Positions 5,632-5,643 of a stretch of DNA of 5,643 bases are shown piece by piece. Under the pieces are notes generated by a model, which worked only from the letters and a program-made list of their open reading frames with translations, did not search any database and had not been told where the DNA came from. Source of the stretch: CAZEJK01 sp964512045 (GTDB lineage Bacteria; Acidobacteriota; Thermoanaerobaculia; Thermoanaerobaculales; Sulfomarinibacteraceae); contig CAZEJK010000323.1 in the NCBI GenBank assembly GCA_964512045.1, positions 1-5,643 of the forward strand, written 5' to 3'. Position 1 is the stretch's first letter, and the number at the start of each line of letters is the position of its first letter. The position numbers and the translations under genes are program-made.

Positions 5632-5643
5632 CGAGCTTCGGGC

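Larger units (their letters stand above)
5527..5643. other. Spacer after iorA, no supported gene
   Basis: These 117 bases hold a 7-bp tandem repeat and a small hairpin. An ATG at 5601 opens a frame to the window edge (14 codons, no ribosome binding site), which I do not accept as a gene. No hairpin with a T-run follows the iorA stop, so a terminator is not evident. iorB does not begin in the expected immediate position. Confidence 0.5.

Noticed and set aside
5601..5643. A possible gene starting at ATG 5601 and running off the edge
   Set aside because: Only 14 codons are visible, no ribosome binding site precedes it, and it begins directly after a tandem repeat.

Overview
The window is a GC-rich bacterial chromosomal segment with long open shadow frames, as expected at this base composition. 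It holds one leftward five-gene operon, one divergent rightward gene, and short repeat-bearing spacers at both ends. Nothing here fixes the taxonomy. High GC, a GxxExxY gene remnant and short intergenic tandem repeats would fit Acidobacteriota, Gemmatimonadota or another GC-rich environmental phylum, but that is a loose guess.

Left edge (1-352): an intact start of a GxxExxY-family gene (GTG at 22, with a Shine-Dalgarno sequence) runs about 36 codons and then loses family similarity, so it looks like a remnant. It is followed by a degenerate 8-bp tandem repeat (197-228). A small GC hairpin lies just beyond the stop codon of the leftward operon.

Minus-strand operon (3787 down to 353): surE (5'-nucleotidase), pcm (protein-L-isoaspartate methyltransferase), a YqaA/DedA-type membrane protein, an acylphosphatase, and a 373-residue protein I do not recognise. 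Every junction overlaps (8, 4, 11 and 4 bases), so the genes are almost certainly co-transcribed and translationally coupled. surE and pcm are a classic stress-survival and repair pair, often followed in Proteobacteria by nlpD and rpoS. Here a DedA-like protein, an acylphosphatase and the unknown gene take that place. An extended -10-like element lies seven bases before the surE start codon, which suggests a leaderless mRNA.

Divergent spacer (3788-3948): it carries the proposed surE promoter on the minus strand. On the plus strand it carries a sigma70-like promoter and a leader hairpin for the next gene.

Plus strand (3949-5526): an indolepyruvate ferredoxin oxidoreductase alpha subunit (iorA) of the 525-residue form that lacks the C-terminal 2[4Fe-4S] ferredoxin domain. 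No iorB is visible before the window ends. The remaining 117 bases (5527-5643) contain a 7-bp tandem repeat and a small hairpin but no convincing gene.

I see no CRISPR array, tRNA, rRNA, transposase or phage gene. The best candidates for something undescribed are the 373-residue terminal gene of the operon and its coupling to the repair genes.
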